49,722 bases of DNA, from NCBI GenBank assembly GCA_030426545.1, contig JAUHYL010000025.1, positions 1 to 49,722 on the forward strand, in the 5' to 3' direction. The stretch's first letter is position 1. Every line of letters starts with the position of its first letter. Source of the stretch: Gammaproteobacteria bacterium (lineage in GTDB: Bacteria; Pseudomonadota; Gammaproteobacteria; Pseudomonadales; Halieaceae). Under the pieces are notes generated by a model. That model searched no databases. It worked only from the letters and a program-made list of their open reading frames with translations, and had not been told where the DNA came from. The position numbers were made by a program, and so were the translations under genes. Positions 27,682 to 36,845 of the stretch are shown piece after piece.

Positions 27682-28551
27682 TCAATTGCTTGTGTTTGCA
27701 CCGGAATCCGCGCCCATGAGTTCCTTCAGGGCCGAGGACTGTTGTAGCGCGGCCAGATGTGGATCTACTGTGATTTCCTCGCGGTAGGCGTCGGAGCGAT
27801 CCAGCGCTTCCGACAGACACCTGATTGCCTCCTCGAACTGCTCCAACGCCGTATGAGCACAGGCCAACTGATAAAAGGCGTGTGCGTTGTCTGGGTCGAT
27901 GTCCAGGGCCTGATGGCAGAGGTTCACTGCCCACTGGGGCTCCTGGAGTTCCAAAACCGTATCCGCCTTGTAGGTAAGCGCTTCCGTATCTTCGGGGTTC
28001 AACTTTAATAGCTGATCATAGATGGCGATTTTAGGCTGCAAACCAGTATCCTGGGCAGCGCGCAGCCACAGGGCGTGCCGGTCTTGTGTGAGCTGAATTT
28101 CTTCGCGGTTTTCCTCAATCAGGTCTGTTTTCTGCCTCAGAACATTTTCAATCTTGTACAGACGATGTTCATACTCCTCAACGAGCTTGTTGATTTCGGT
28201 ATCCGCAAGGTTGTGAACGCGCTCCTTGATATCCCGCACAGATGTCCAGCCCACGAGCACTAACATGGAACTGGCCGCTGCGATCAGATAGAAAAAATAG
28301 GTAACCGTATCAGTGGCGTAGCTTACAGCGCGATCAACCGCCCCAATCTCACGATCCACGACTTGCTGTATCAGTTCGTTTTTCTGGCTTGCCATTTCCC
28401 GGCGCAGCGCTTTCAACTCATCCAATACATAAAGTTCGACAAATGGAGAATCTTCAATACGTTCTCCAAAGTTTGAATCATCCTCTGCAGCAACGTGGGT
28501 TGTGCAAAGCAGTAGTGTAGTAAAAAGCGCTGCACGCGCTAGGCCAGGCAT
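27682..28551 (-). CDS. Membrane-anchored tetratricopeptide protein
   Basis: A 289-residue protein with a signal sequence (residues 1-22, ALFTTLLLCTTHVAA), a short periplasmic part, one transmembrane helix at about 86-106 (FFYLIAAASSMLVLVGW), a charged coiled-coil region at 110-160 (EEYEHRLYKIENVLRQK) and TPR units at about 170-260 (KIAIYDQLLKLNPEDTEALT and ALDIDPDNAHAFYQLACAHT). I know no named family. It overlaps the 3' end of ask by 13 bases and precedes the symporter gene, so it is likely part of the ectoine transcript. A scaffold or sensor role in osmoadaptation is inference. Confidence 0.7.
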   Translation of the reverse strand: MPGLARAALFTTLLLCTTHVAAEDDSNFGERIEDSPFVELYVLDELKALRREMASQKNELIQQVVDREIGAVDRAVSYATDTVTYFFYLIAAASSMLVLVGWTSVRDIKERVHNLADTEINKLVEEYEHRLYKIENVLRQKTDLIEENREEIQLTQDRHALWLRAAQDTGLQPKIAIYDQLLKLNPEDTEALTYKADTVLELQEPQWAVNLCHQALDIDPDNAHAFYQLACAHTALEQFEEAIRCLSEALDRSDAYREEITVDPHLAALQQSSALKELMGADSGANTSN

Positions 28552-29978
28552 ATCGCTCTGCCGTGGTCGTGCACTTCAACGAGGCATTCGTGCAGGCTGC
28601 AAACAGCTGTTTCGTAGTCCGCTTCGTCGATGACAAACTGCATATCAACCTGTCGCATTGACTGGTGCATAGCCTTTACGCCGATGTCGGCTTGTGCCAG
28701 AGCGGAAACCGTCTGCGAAAGGATGCCGTTCACCTGCAAATCGCTGCCAATGGCAGAGACAATTGCGACTCGCGTCTGGTCGATCTCCGCGTCGAAGTAG
28801 AGGTCTTCCAATACAGCTCGGATACGCTTGATGGTCTTCAGATTGCAGGACAGGTAGTGGGTGACGGTATTTGCATTAATATCCTTGGCGACTATCTGCG
28901 CGCCAAAGCGGCGGATCACACCGAGGATTTCCTTGTCATAGTGATCGATTTGCCCCGCCATGTTCTGATCAAATAGCTCAAGCGCGAACAATCCGCGGCT
29001 TCCGGCGATAATTTCGACGCACGGCTTGCTGCTGATGTAGTCAGAAGTAATCAACGTGCCGCTATGCTCTGGCTCAAAAGTGTTTTTCACGCGCAGGGGG
29101 ATGTCGTGTTTACGCAAACCCTTGGCCGCCTTGGGGTGGATTGCCTCCATCCCCAGGTTGGCTAGCTGGTCGGCAACGTCATAGTTGGTACGACCGATGG
29201 GTACCGCCTTGTTTGCCCCAACCACGCCAGGGTCGGCGCTGCTGAGATGGAACTCCTTGTGGATGATTGCCTCGCGCGCATTTGTCAGTACCGCAATCCG
29301 GCTGAACGTCATCTCGGTGTAGCCACGGTCAAAGATCGACATCAGGCCGCGGTCCGAATGGGCATACCCTGTAGCGATCGGCATGGTGGTGCTGAAGTCG
29401 CAGTCTGCCAGTGCAGCCTGTATACGCGAGTCCAGTGGAATATGGCCAGTACTCTGCCAACCTGTCAGATCAACGAACTTTGCATTAACGCCATCACGTT
29501 GTAACAACTGGGCGGTGTTCCATGCGCTCTGTGCCTCGCCTATGCTGGCGAGCATCTCGCGTACCGTCGCCAGGTGATCTTCGATAGAAAAGTGGCCGTG
29601 GCAGCAAAGATTCTGTAGATCTTCAAGGCAGGATTCCGCAGAATCGAGTCGTTCATCGATGAATCTGTTAGCGCGTTCAATGCCCAGGGTATCTTCGAAC
29701 AACTCACGATTGATATCGTGCATTTCGCGTCGGAGTAGAGATAGCTCTTCGCGCCAGGCCTTGTCCACCTGGCTGCCCGCAAACAACGCGAATACTCCGG
29801 GTCTTCCGTTCTTCTTGTGCTCCAGTAAGCGGTTCGTTATGCCGGCATAGGCGGAAACGACGATTATTCTGCTATAGCCGATGTTCTCCTTGCCATCGGG
29901 CAGAATGATATTGTCGCGTACCGACTTGTAGTCGGTCATCGAAGAACCGCCGATCTTTTCAACCGTATGTGAACTCAC
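28539..29978 (-). CDS. ask: Aspartate kinase of the ectoine pathway (Ask_Ect)
   Basis: Phosphorylates aspartate, the first step towards aspartate semialdehyde, the ectoine precursor. The 479-residue protein opens SSHTVEKIGGSSMTDYKSV (aspartokinase KxGGSS motif) and carries VSAYAGITNRLLEHKKNG. ACT domains occupy the C-terminus (VAIVSAIGSDLQVNGILSQT and MRQVDMQFVIDEADY). The sequence fits the dedicated Ask_Ect branch found in ectoine clusters, generally considered insensitive to normal feedback. The GTG at 29978 is chosen because AGAAGGAAG lies seven bases upstream; an in-frame GTG at 30005 lacks such a site. Located 72 bases after ectD. Confidence 0.9.
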   Translation of the reverse strand: MSSHTVEKIGGSSMTDYKSVRDNIILPDGKENIGYSRIIVVSAYAGITNRLLEHKKNGRPGVFALFAGSQVDKAWREELSLLRREMHDINRELFEDTLGIERANRFIDERLDSAESCLEDLQNLCCHGHFSIEDHLATVREMLASIGEAQSAWNTAQLLQRDGVNAKFVDLTGWQSTGHIPLDSRIQAALADCDFSTTMPIATGYAHSDRGLMSIFDRGYTEMTFSRIAVLTNAREAIIHKEFHLSSADPGVVGANKAVPIGRTNYDVADQLANLGMEAIHPKAAKGLRKHDIPLRVKNTFEPEHSGTLITSDYISSKPCVEIIAGSRGLFALELFDQNMAGQIDHYDKEILGVIRRFGAQIVAKDINANTVTHYLSCNLKTIKRIRAVLEDLYFDAEIDQTRVAIVSAIGSDLQVNGILSQTVSALAQADIGVKAMHQSMRQVDMQFVIDEADYETAVCSLHECLVEVHDHGRAICLA

Positions 29979-30050
29979 TGCATCGCTTCCTTCTGATTGG
30001 CGCACTCAAATCTGCTCTCTATTGCCTGTATTGGTTTCTACGGGTCTGAC

Positions 30051-31004
30051 TCATGCATGCCGGATATCGCCGCTTTGGCTGGTCAACGGCTGAATGCTCT
30101 CCCGCGTACAAAGGAACTCGGGTCGCGCCGGCTGTGTGCAGAACGGTTCCACTACAGCATTGCTCAGCGCGTTGTACACATAGAATGCGTTGGAGCGCGG
30201 GTAGGGTGTAATATTGCTGTTCGAACCATGCATCAGGTTGCTATCGAAAAAAACAACGCTGCCCGGCGACGCGTTAACAGTCGCGACGCCGCCGGTGGAA
30301 GCCAGCCGAATAAGAATCTCATCCGGGGGGATACCATACTCCTGGCGTTGCAGGGATTGTTTGAAATGCTCCCTGGGCGTTTCGCCTTCGCAGCTTACAT
30401 ACTGGTGGTGAGATTCCGGGATGAACATCAGTGGTCCGTTATCAGTCGAATTTTCTGTCAGGGCGATCGACGCGCTGAGTGCGCGCATTGACGGCATACC
30501 ATCTTCCACGTGCCAGGTCTCAAAATCAGAGTGCCAGTAAAACTCCTTTCCTTTCAATGCAGGTTTGAAATTCATGCGCGATTGGTGAATGTAAATTTCG
30601 TCGTTCAGGAGAAAGCGCGCTACTCCCACAAGACGTTCGTCCTCAGCCAGCCTTGCGAAGAGCGACTCAGATTTATGAATTGCAAATATTGAACGCAGGC
30701 TCGCATCGCCCGGCTCGCCGATAAAGTGCGGGCTTCCGGAGGCCTTTGGATCCTCCCGCATGGCTAACATCTCTTCAAACAGCGCAGCAACTTCATCCTG
30801 GTTAAACAGGTTTTCCATAATGAAAAATCCCTGCGTTTCAAACTGCGAAACAAGTTGTTGCGGCAGCGGACCAGACGAACGATCAGATGCGTATACAACC
30901 GGATCCAGGCGGGGTAGCAGGCAGGGTGTTGTGCCAATCCGGGAAGGATAAATGTCTACGTCGGCCTCTGGAGCGTGACCGGCTTCAACGCTTGTTAGAG
31001 TCAT
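30051..31004 (-). CDS. ectD: Ectoine hydroxylase
   Basis: Non-heme iron and 2-oxoglutarate-dependent dioxygenase converting ectoine to 5-hydroxyectoine. The 317-residue enzyme includes [20 protein letters not shown] with the H-x-D iron ligands, and [20 protein letters not shown] with the second His. [11 protein letters not shown] and [15 protein letters not shown] match EctD. The ATG overlaps the ectC stop by four bases (ATGA), so EctD is coupled to EctC. Upstream in-frame codons back to 31088 lie inside ectC and are rejected. Confidence 0.95.
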   Translation of the reverse strand: MTLTSVEAGHAPEADVDIYPSRIGTTPCLLPRLDPVVYASDRSSGPLPQQLVSQFETQGFFIMENLFNQDEVAALFEEMLAMREDPKASGSPHFIGEPGDASLRSIFAIHKSESLFARLAEDERLVGVARFLLNDEIYIHQSRMNFKPALKGKEFYWHSDFETWHVEDGMPSMRALSASIALTENSTDNGPLMFIPESHHQYVSCEGETPREHFKQSLQRQEYGIPPDEILIRLASTGGVATVNASPGSVVFFDSNLMHGSNSNITPYPRSNAFYVYNALSNAVVEPFCTQPARPEFLCTRESIQPLTSQSGDIRHA

Positions 31005-31405
31005 GCGTCCAGTGAATCCGCTTCGAGTTCGTAGGCCCCCTCGGCGTTGTGTACCTCCTTGCCGTTGAGCGGAGGGTTGAAAACGCACGCCATCTGCATT
31101 TCGCTGCGCGCGCGCAGTATATGCTCGTCGTGTTGATCGAGAATGTAGAGGGTTCCTGGTTTGATCTCGTAAACTTTGTTGTCCCGTAGCGTTTCCACTT
31201 CACCGCTGCCCGAAATGCAGTAGACTGACTCCAGGTGGTTCTGATAATGCATGCGAAATTCCGCACCAACATAAATAGTCGTTATGTGAAATGAGAAACC
31301 CATTTGGTCGTCTTTGAGCAATAGACGTGTGCTCTCCCAGTTGCCGTCGGGTGAAACGACGCGTCTGTCTGTTTGCTGAGCCTGTTCCAGTTGCCTTACT
31401 ATCAT
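31001..31405 (-). CDS. ectC: L-ectoine synthase
   Basis: Cyclises N-gamma-acetyl-diaminobutyrate to ectoine. A 134-residue single-domain cupin, the normal EctC length. [21 protein letters not shown], then [20 protein letters not shown] with metal-binding Glu/His residues, and [15 protein letters not shown] are characteristic. It lies 64 bases after ectB and overlaps ectD. Confidence 0.96.
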   Translation of the reverse strand: MIVRQLEQAQQTDRRVVSPDGNWESTRLLLKDDQMGFSFHITTIYVGAEFRMHYQNHLESVYCISGSGEVETLRDNKVYEIKPGTLYILDQHDEHILRARSEMQMACVFNPPLNGKEVHNAEGAYELEADSLDA

Positions 31406-31469
31406 GTCGTGTTCCGGACCTGCGTATTTGATGCTTTGAATCTAATGGTTGAACGAAATGTAGCGGTGT

Positions 31470-32777
31470 TCAGGCGACTGCGCGCGATTCGTCGAAGAAG
31501 TTCACCTCCTCGGGAATGTCGGACTCTCCCGCGCAAACGTCCCGAATAGCTCGCTCCAATGTATCGATCCCGCGGGCCAGGTTTTCGTCAGATATCACCA
31601 GTGGACAAAGTAGTTTAACTACCTGGTCGTCGGCGCCACTGGTTTCTATTAGTAGACCTTGCTTGAATGCCTTGCGCGTAATCGCGCCAGCGAGTTCGCC
31701 GCTGACACAGTTGATGCCCTGGAACATTCCGCGTCCACGCGTTGTAAAATTGCCTTCACCGAACTGTGTGACGATGGACTCAAGCCGGGATGACACGTAG
31801 TTTCCCTTGCGTTTGACATCATTTGAAAATTGTTCATCCGACCAGTAGTGGTCAATCGCGGCCTTGGCGGTTACAAACGCCATATTGTTACCGCGGAACG
31901 TACCGTTGTGCTCGCCGGGCCGCCACTGATCCAGCTCCGGCTTAATCAATACAAGTGCGAAGGGCAGGCCGTAGCCACTCAGTGATTTTGAAACGGTTAC
32001 GATGTCGGGCTTAATGCCAACTTCTTCGAAGCTGAAGTACGTACCGGTGCGACCGCAGCCTGCCTGGATATCATCCACAATCAACAGGATGTTGTGCTTA
32101 CGACATACGGTTTCGAGGTTTCGCAGCCAGTCAAAGGACGCGGCATTGATGCCGCCTTCGCCTTGCACCGTTTCAACGATAACCGCGGCGGGTGCATCCA
32201 CCCCGCTGCTGGAGTCCGACAGCACCTTGTCGAGGAATGCGGTGGTATCGATGTCCTCACCGAGATAGCCATCGTAGGGCATACGCGTTGTACCGTTAAG
32301 ACTGACACCTGCCGCACCACGGTGATGGGAGTTACCCGTTGCCGCAAGTGACCCCAGGCTTACGCCATGAAAACCGTTGGTAAAGGCGATAATGTTCTCG
32401 CGCCCGGTCACGTTGCGTGCCAGTTTCAGGGCTGCTTCGACCGCATTCGTGCCCGTAGGGCCGGTAAACTGCAAAACGTAATCCAGGTCGCGTGGCCGGA
32501 GAATCTTTTCGCTGAACGTCTCCATAAACTGACCTTTGGCGAGTGTATGCATATCCAGGCCGTGAGTGATTCCGTCTGCTTCGATATAGGCCAGCAACAT
32601 CTCCTTGATATGTGGATTGTTGTGGCCGTAATTCAGGGTGCCGGCACCCGCCAGAAAGTCCAGGTACTGGTTGCCATCCTCATCGTAGAGATATTCCCCC
32701 TGGGCACGGTTGAATACCCGGGGAAACGCTCGGGCGTAGCTTTGTACCTCTGATTCGATCTCTTCGAAAATTTTCAT
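31470..32777 (-). CDS. ectB: Diaminobutyrate-2-oxoglutarate transaminase
   Basis: PLP-dependent class III aminotransferase making 2,4-diaminobutyrate from aspartate semialdehyde with glutamate as donor. The 435-residue enzyme shows [38 protein letters not shown] (with the PLP-contacting Asp) and [15 protein letters not shown], carrying the Schiff-base Lys. The start overlaps the ectA stop by four bases. Second enzyme-coding gene of the ectoine operon. Confidence 0.96.
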   Translation of the reverse strand: MKIFEEIESEVQSYARAFPRVFNRAQGEYLYDEDGNQYLDFLAGAGTLNYGHNNPHIKEMLLAYIEADGITHGLDMHTLAKGQFMETFSEKILRPRDLDYVLQFTGPTGTNAVEAALKLARNVTGRENIIAFTNGFHGVSLGSLAATGNSHHRGAAGVSLNGTTRMPYDGYLGEDIDTTAFLDKVLSDSSSGVDAPAAVIVETVQGEGGINAASFDWLRNLETVCRKHNILLIVDDIQAGCGRTGTYFSFEEVGIKPDIVTVSKSLSGYGLPFALVLIKPELDQWRPGEHNGTFRGNNMAFVTAKAAIDHYWSDEQFSNDVKRKGNYVSSRLESIVTQFGEGNFTTRGRGMFQGINCVSGELAGAITRKAFKQGLLIETSGADDQVVKLLCPLVISDENLARGIDTLERAIRDVCAGESDIPEEVNFFDESRAVA

Positions 32778-33355
32778 GAGCCTGTCTCCTGCAGCAGTGT
32801 CGAGTCATCTTCAAGGGGGTTATCGAATGTGTCAGCCAAACGATCTTCACTGGCAGGGAGGGGGCCAATGCGTACCAGGTGCTCCGAATCGTGCTCGCCG
32901 TTCAGGTGCCAGTCGCGCTCGAACTGCATTCTGCGCTGTAAGGTGGCGTTGTTGTCCCGAGCGAAGGCTTTGAACATGGCCCACGATGCACTATTGCTCT
33001 CTGTGACGGTTGTTTCGAGGTGGCTAACCGACTTGCACTGGGGGCGGGCCAGAATGTGCTGCAGCATGCGTTTGCCGAGGGCCTGTCCACGGGCAGATTC
33101 ATGCACGGCGACCTGCCAAATGAACAGGGTGTCCGGCCTGTCCGGGATCAGGTAGCCGGTGGTAGCGGCCACCAGCTCGCCGTCTACCGCGCCAACGACA
33201 GATGTCGCTGAAAAATGTGTGCACTGCAGCAGGTTGCAGTAGGTGGAGTTCTCGTCGAGTGGTGGGCAGGAATGAATCAGTTGGTGTAGTTCGGCGCCAT
33301 CCAGCGGGCCAGGAGGGCGCAAGAAAACCGAGGCTCCGCGCGCTTTTAATTTCAT
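32774..33355 (-). CDS. ectA: L-2,4-diaminobutyrate acetyltransferase
   Basis: GNAT-family enzyme acetylating diaminobutyrate to N-gamma-acetyl-diaminobutyrate. From [20 protein letters not shown] it has 193 residues. [20 protein letters not shown] carries the acetyl-CoA-binding motif A, and [20 protein letters not shown] and [19 protein letters not shown] are EctA hallmarks. The start at 33355 is preferred over 33400 because conserved sequence begins there. First gene of the ectABCD-ask operon, behind an AT-rich gap shared with ectR. Confidence 0.93.
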   Translation of the reverse strand: MKLKARGASVFLRPPGPLDGAELHQLIHSCPPLDENSTYCNLLQCTHFSATSVVGAVDGELVAATTGYLIPDRPDTLFIWQVAVHESARGQALGKRMLQHILARPQCKSVSHLETTVTESNSASWAMFKAFARDNNATLQRRMQFERDWHLNGEHDSEHLVRIGPLPASEDRLADTFDNPLEDDSTLLQETGS

Positions 33356-33390
33356 CTCTAAAACATTTAACTCTAAAGAATGGAGCGCGC

Positions 33391-33418
33391 AGTTTACCAA
33401 AAAATGCCGTTAAAACAA
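33391..33418 (-). promoter_or_regulatory. Candidate promoter of the ectoine operon
   Basis: On the minus strand TTGTTT (complement of 33413-33418) and TAAACT (complement of 33391-33396) are separated by 16 bases, placing transcription start near 33384, about 29 bases before the ectA ATG. Judged by eye. Confidence 0.45.
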
Positions 33419-33419
33419 G

Positions 33420-33490
33420 CATATGTGATTTATTGGCATTATATTTTCATTACTGATCAATATATATAAGCTGAATATTGCGCTATTGCC
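33420..33490. promoter_or_regulatory. AT-rich ectA/ectR control region with inverted repeats
   Basis: This stretch is strikingly AT-rich within a GC-rich window, with a TATATATA run at 33461-33468 and an inverted repeat CAATAT (33458-33463) / ATATTG (33475-33480). MarR-type EctR regulators bind pseudopalindromes in the ectA promoter of methanotrophs and methylotrophs, so an operator is expected here; the exact site is not determined. Confidence 0.4.
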
Positions 33491-33633
33491 ATGCCATTTC
33501 AGCATACAGTAAAACTATAATGAAGTGTCCGCCGGATCAGTGGCATTGCCGATCTTGAGCGCACCGGGGTCTTGCCACGCTTGTATAACCCGCCATTGAA
33601 CAGATACCGTGTAGTGATCGGGAGAGTTTGCCA

Positions 33634-34173
33634 GTGGAAGCCAAGATGGAACCTATTGAAGAAGTGCTTACCGCGCTGCGGCGCGTGATCCGGGCCACGG
33701 ATCTCCACTCCAGGCATCTGGTGAAAACCACGGGTCTCACCGCCCCTCAGATTCTTTTGCTGCAGGCGATACGCAAGCAAGAGGGCGGCACCATTGGCGA
33801 ATTGGCCACACAGGTCAATCTGAGCCAGGCTACCGTGACCAATATTCTCGACAGGCTGGAAAAGCGCGGGCTGGTGTACCGTGAGCGATCCACCCAGGAT
33901 AAACGGAAGGTACATGCCTGCCTGACGGAAGAAGGAATTGATACATTGCGCGATGCCCCAATCCCGCTGCAGGATCAATTCGCGCGCCAGTTCCGCGACC
34001 TGCAGGAATGGGAGAAGACCATGATCATCGCCGCGCTACAGCGCGTTGCCCACATGATGGACGCGGAACACATTGACGCTTCTCCGTTTCTGGATGTTGG
34101 CACGCTCGATCGTAGTACCGAAGTTGCGCCGGTGGAATCAGGTTATGACAACAAGGGCGATGAGGCAGTTTAG
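33634..34173 (+). CDS. ectR: MarR-family regulator, EctR type
   Basis: Winged-helix regulator of about 179 residues. Typical MarR features are TGLTAPQILLLQAIRKQEGG, the recognition helix region VNLSQATVTNILDRLEKRGL and the wing YRERSTQDKRKVHACLTEEG. It is divergent from ectABCD-ask, as is EctR, the known repressor of ectoine clusters. The GTG at 33634 is chosen because GGAGAG ends seven bases upstream; TTG at 33628 is too close to it and ATG at 33646 too far. Salinity-responsive repression is inferred from family knowledge. Confidence 0.85.
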   Translation: MEAKMEPIEEVLTALRRVIRATDLHSRHLVKTTGLTAPQILLLQAIRKQEGGTIGELATQVNLSQATVTNILDRLEKRGLVYRERSTQDKRKVHACLTEEGIDTLRDAPIPLQDQFARQFRDLQEWEKTMIIAALQRVAHMMDAEHIDASPFLDVGTLDRSTEVAPVESGYDNKGDEAV

Positions 34174-34302
34174 GTGCGTTTGGCACGGCGCTAACGGTAC
34201 GTTTTCCATAGCGACAGAATTGCGGCACCTGGTGGCCAGGTGCGCCTTTCCTCTATCCCGGTCCGTGCATGCAGTGCAGCGGCGTTTTTGCGCATGGTAC
34301 AC

Positions 34303-35361
34303 ATGAGCCGACCATTACTCGATGCCTACGCAGGCCTGGTGTCGAACATCCCGATTGTTCCCCTTGTGCATGCGCCCACGCCGGTTGAGCGATTCAATAC
34401 TGCCACTGTTGAGCGCCCCGAGTTGGCGGGCCTCTGGATCAAGCGCGATGACCTGACAAGCCCGGTCTACGGCGGCAACAAGGTAAGGAAGCTGGAGTTT
34501 GTGCTCGCCGACACGCGCGGTTACGACGAAATTGTCACGGTGGGCGCGCTGGGCACGAATCACGGTGTGGCCACGGCGCTGTTTTGCAAAGCGCAGGGCA
34601 TCGCGTGCCGGCTTGTCCTGTTTGACCAGCCGGTGACGGACAAGGTCAAACACAATCTCCGTTTGATGCAGGCCAGCGGTGCGCAACTTGAGTACCGGGG
34701 CAACCTGATCAGCGCGATGCTCTATCTCTATGCCCGGCGGGTCGTGCGTCGCAACAGTTACTATCTGCCCCCGGGCGGTTCCAGTGTGTTGGGTACCCTG
34801 GGCTCTGTAAACGCTGCTTTTGAACTGAAGGCGCAGATCGCCCGTGGCGACATGCCGGAACCGGATCGCATCGTTTGCCCGGTAGGTTCAAGCGGTACGC
34901 TGGCCGGCCTGGTATTAGGCTGCGAGCTTGCGGGTCTGCGCTGTCGTGTGCAGGGGATTAGCGTGTTGCCATCCCATGCGGGGCCAATACCGGTATGCAC
35001 TGCGGGCCGCACGGCCGCGCTGGCGCGAAAGACACATCGGTTCCTGTGTAAGCACAGTTCGGAAGTGCCGTCCGCGTTCATCAGCCCCGTTCACCTGGAT
35101 GATCGATGGGTGGGTCGCGGTTATGGGTTTCCTACCAGCGAGGGAAGCGCGGCAACAGAACTCTTTGCCCTGCGCGGCATCAACCTTGAGCCCACCTATA
35201 CCGCAAAGGCCGCGGCCGCTGCGTTACAGTATTGTCGGGAGAACCCCGGGCAAACCGTGCTCTACTGGCACACGTTCAACTCGGTGCCGCTGGAGGCGCC
35301 CGTAAACGATGCCGGCCTGGCGCAGCTGCCAGCCAGGCTGCGGGCGGTACTTGGCGGTTAG
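34303..35361 (+). CDS. PLP-dependent D-cysteine desulfhydrase / ACC deaminase family protein
   Basis: Fold-type II PLP enzyme of about 352 residues. The PLP Lys lies in RDDLTSPVYGGNKVRKLEF, followed by TVGALGTNHGVATALFC, YYLPPGGSSVLGTLGSVNAA and CPVGSSGTLAGLVLGCELAG, the phosphate-binding glycine-rich loop. This pattern belongs to ACC deaminase and D-cysteine desulfhydrase relatives. The family is prone to over-annotation, so the substrate (a small D-amino acid or ACC) stays open. Starts at 34294 and 34303 are both possible. It follows ectR after 129 bases, with no obvious link to ectoine metabolism. Confidence 0.8.
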   Translation: MSRPLLDAYAGLVSNIPIVPLVHAPTPVERFNTATVERPELAGLWIKRDDLTSPVYGGNKVRKLEFVLADTRGYDEIVTVGALGTNHGVATALFCKAQGIACRLVLFDQPVTDKVKHNLRLMQASGAQLEYRGNLISAMLYLYARRVVRRNSYYLPPGGSSVLGTLGSVNAAFELKAQIARGDMPEPDRIVCPVGSSGTLAGLVLGCELAGLRCRVQGISVLPSHAGPIPVCTAGRTAALARKTHRFLCKHSSEVPSAFISPVHLDDRWVGRGYGFPTSEGSAATELFALRGINLEPTYTAKAAAAALQYCRENPGQTVLYWHTFNSVPLEAPVNDAGLAQLPARLRAVLGG

Positions 35362-35397
35362 CGCTGGCGGCGATGCAACGCGTTGATTGCAGCGCCG

Positions 35398-36579
35398 TTA
35401 GAATCCACCCGCCTCGTTCAACGACTCCACCGTAGACAGTGTATCGCCGATGTCCACAAAATCGACGGTAACGAAATTGGCCATCGCGCCCTGGAATACC
35501 TCGCACTCGAGGATGCGCTCCAGCAGTAACGGGTTGTAGTTGACCTGCTCGGAGAGCTCGGGTGAACCAAACAAATCGGTCAGGAAGTGATTCAGGATGA
35601 ACAGGGCCGCACCGGGGCTGCCCCGGTTATCCGTGCAGGAAAAGTCGGACGGCTGTGAATTGGAGAAGTGCGTTTCGAAGGCGTGCTCCCACACGTACAT
35701 CAACCACGGATAGGCCGGGTCCACGGTCCTGTCCTGCAGCACGACCAGGCGCCTATTGGCATCGATCATCTCACCGAGTGTCGGCCAGGTGCCACCGGGA
35801 TGCTGGTAGGCATAGGGCGTAAGGCCGGCAGCGGCAAACGCCTCGGCCGTTAGCGCGTGGCTGAGGTAGGATTCAATAATGAGCGTGATCACTGCGCCCG
35901 GGTTTTGATCAAGAAACTCGCGTATTTCCGTCAGTCCCTGTGCGAGATCCTGTTTGCCGATACTGCACAGGGAGTGGCAGAGGTAGGCGCTGTCCGGATC
36001 GGCGTCGGGTACCTGGATGGTACCCACGAAGCTGACACTGCCGGCGCGGTAGGTATCGAGCATCAGTGCGCGAACGCCTGCCGCCAATTGTGCCGGCACG
36101 TCCAGGTTCTGGTTGGGGCCAGTCCAACCGTCTGCCGCACTGGACATTGCGTTGTGCGTGGTGACGTACCTCACCTCGTCGTAGCCGCGATTACACAGGT
36201 AGTGGTAGCCGTTGCAGCCGCTTATATTGACGACCGCTTCGTCGCCCACGTAGGTGGAGCCGTCGTCTGCGATGATCCACATTTTATGTGCGCCGGGTGC
36301 AAACGCAGACGCCTCCAGCGTGAAGGAAAACGGCGGCACCTTGTCAATCTCCAGCCCTTCACCCTGCAGGCCGCGGGGGAACAACCTGACTGTGGTGGGG
36401 TCCAGGTCGGAAACCTGCACGGTGATCGTTACCGTGTCGGCGCTGGCGGACCAGCTGGCACTCGCCTCGATGGCGGGCACCGGGTCGCCGGGGCCGGGTT
36501 CGGGCCATACACACCCTGTCACGCCGACAGCGCTCAGCAGAAAAATCGTTATCGAGGGTAGTAATGCACGCCAGTTCAC
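35398..36579 (-). CDS. Lipoprotein with phosphatidylinositol-phospholipase-C-like domain
   Basis: A predicted lipoprotein of 393 residues. The signal ends in a lipobox-like VGVTGC with the lipid Cys at residue 23. An Ig-like beta domain (residues about 35-125) precedes a PI-PLC X-like TIM-barrel with RYVTTHNAMSSAADGW (catalytic His in THN), GVRALMLDTY, LCHSLCSIGK and TLIIESYL. The His/Glu/Asp layout fits calcium-free bacterial PI-PLC relatives. The substrate could be a phosphodiester lipid, not necessarily inositol. The start is GTG at 36579 with AAGGAG six bases upstream. Convergent with the PLP enzyme gene, 36 bases apart. Confidence 0.7.
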   Translation of the reverse strand: MNWRALLPSITIFLLSAVGVTGCVWPEPGPGDPVPAIEASASWSASADTVTITVQVSDLDPTTVRLFPRGLQGEGLEIDKVPPFSFTLEASAFAPGAHKMWIIADDGSTYVGDEAVVNISGCNGYHYLCNRGYDEVRYVTTHNAMSSAADGWTGPNQNLDVPAQLAAGVRALMLDTYRAGSVSFVGTIQVPDADPDSAYLCHSLCSIGKQDLAQGLTEIREFLDQNPGAVITLIIESYLSHALTAEAFAAAGLTPYAYQHPGGTWPTLGEMIDANRRLVVLQDRTVDPAYPWLMYVWEHAFETHFSNSQPSDFSCTDNRGSPGAALFILNHFLTDLFGSPELSEQVNYNPLLLERILECEVFQGAMANFVTVDFVDIGDTLSTVESLNEAGGF

Positions 36580-36845
36580 GTTGTTCTCCTTAACAGGGGT
36601 CGTCGCGTGGCGTCTCCACACCGTGCGCGGCTAAACCCGGCCTGCGAATAGCGCAGGCTAACCCACATAGTGTAGTCGTCCGGCCTGAAATGCACCGTCC
36701 GAGGGACCAGTTTCGTTAAACAAATCACACCAGTTGCGGTAGAGTCACCCGGTCGACTTGTTAATTGCGGCTGCTGGTGCAGGGCTGACAGGACATTCAC
36801 ACCGAATCTGGGTTATCCGTTTCACCCCCAGGCAGGAGCCTACTC

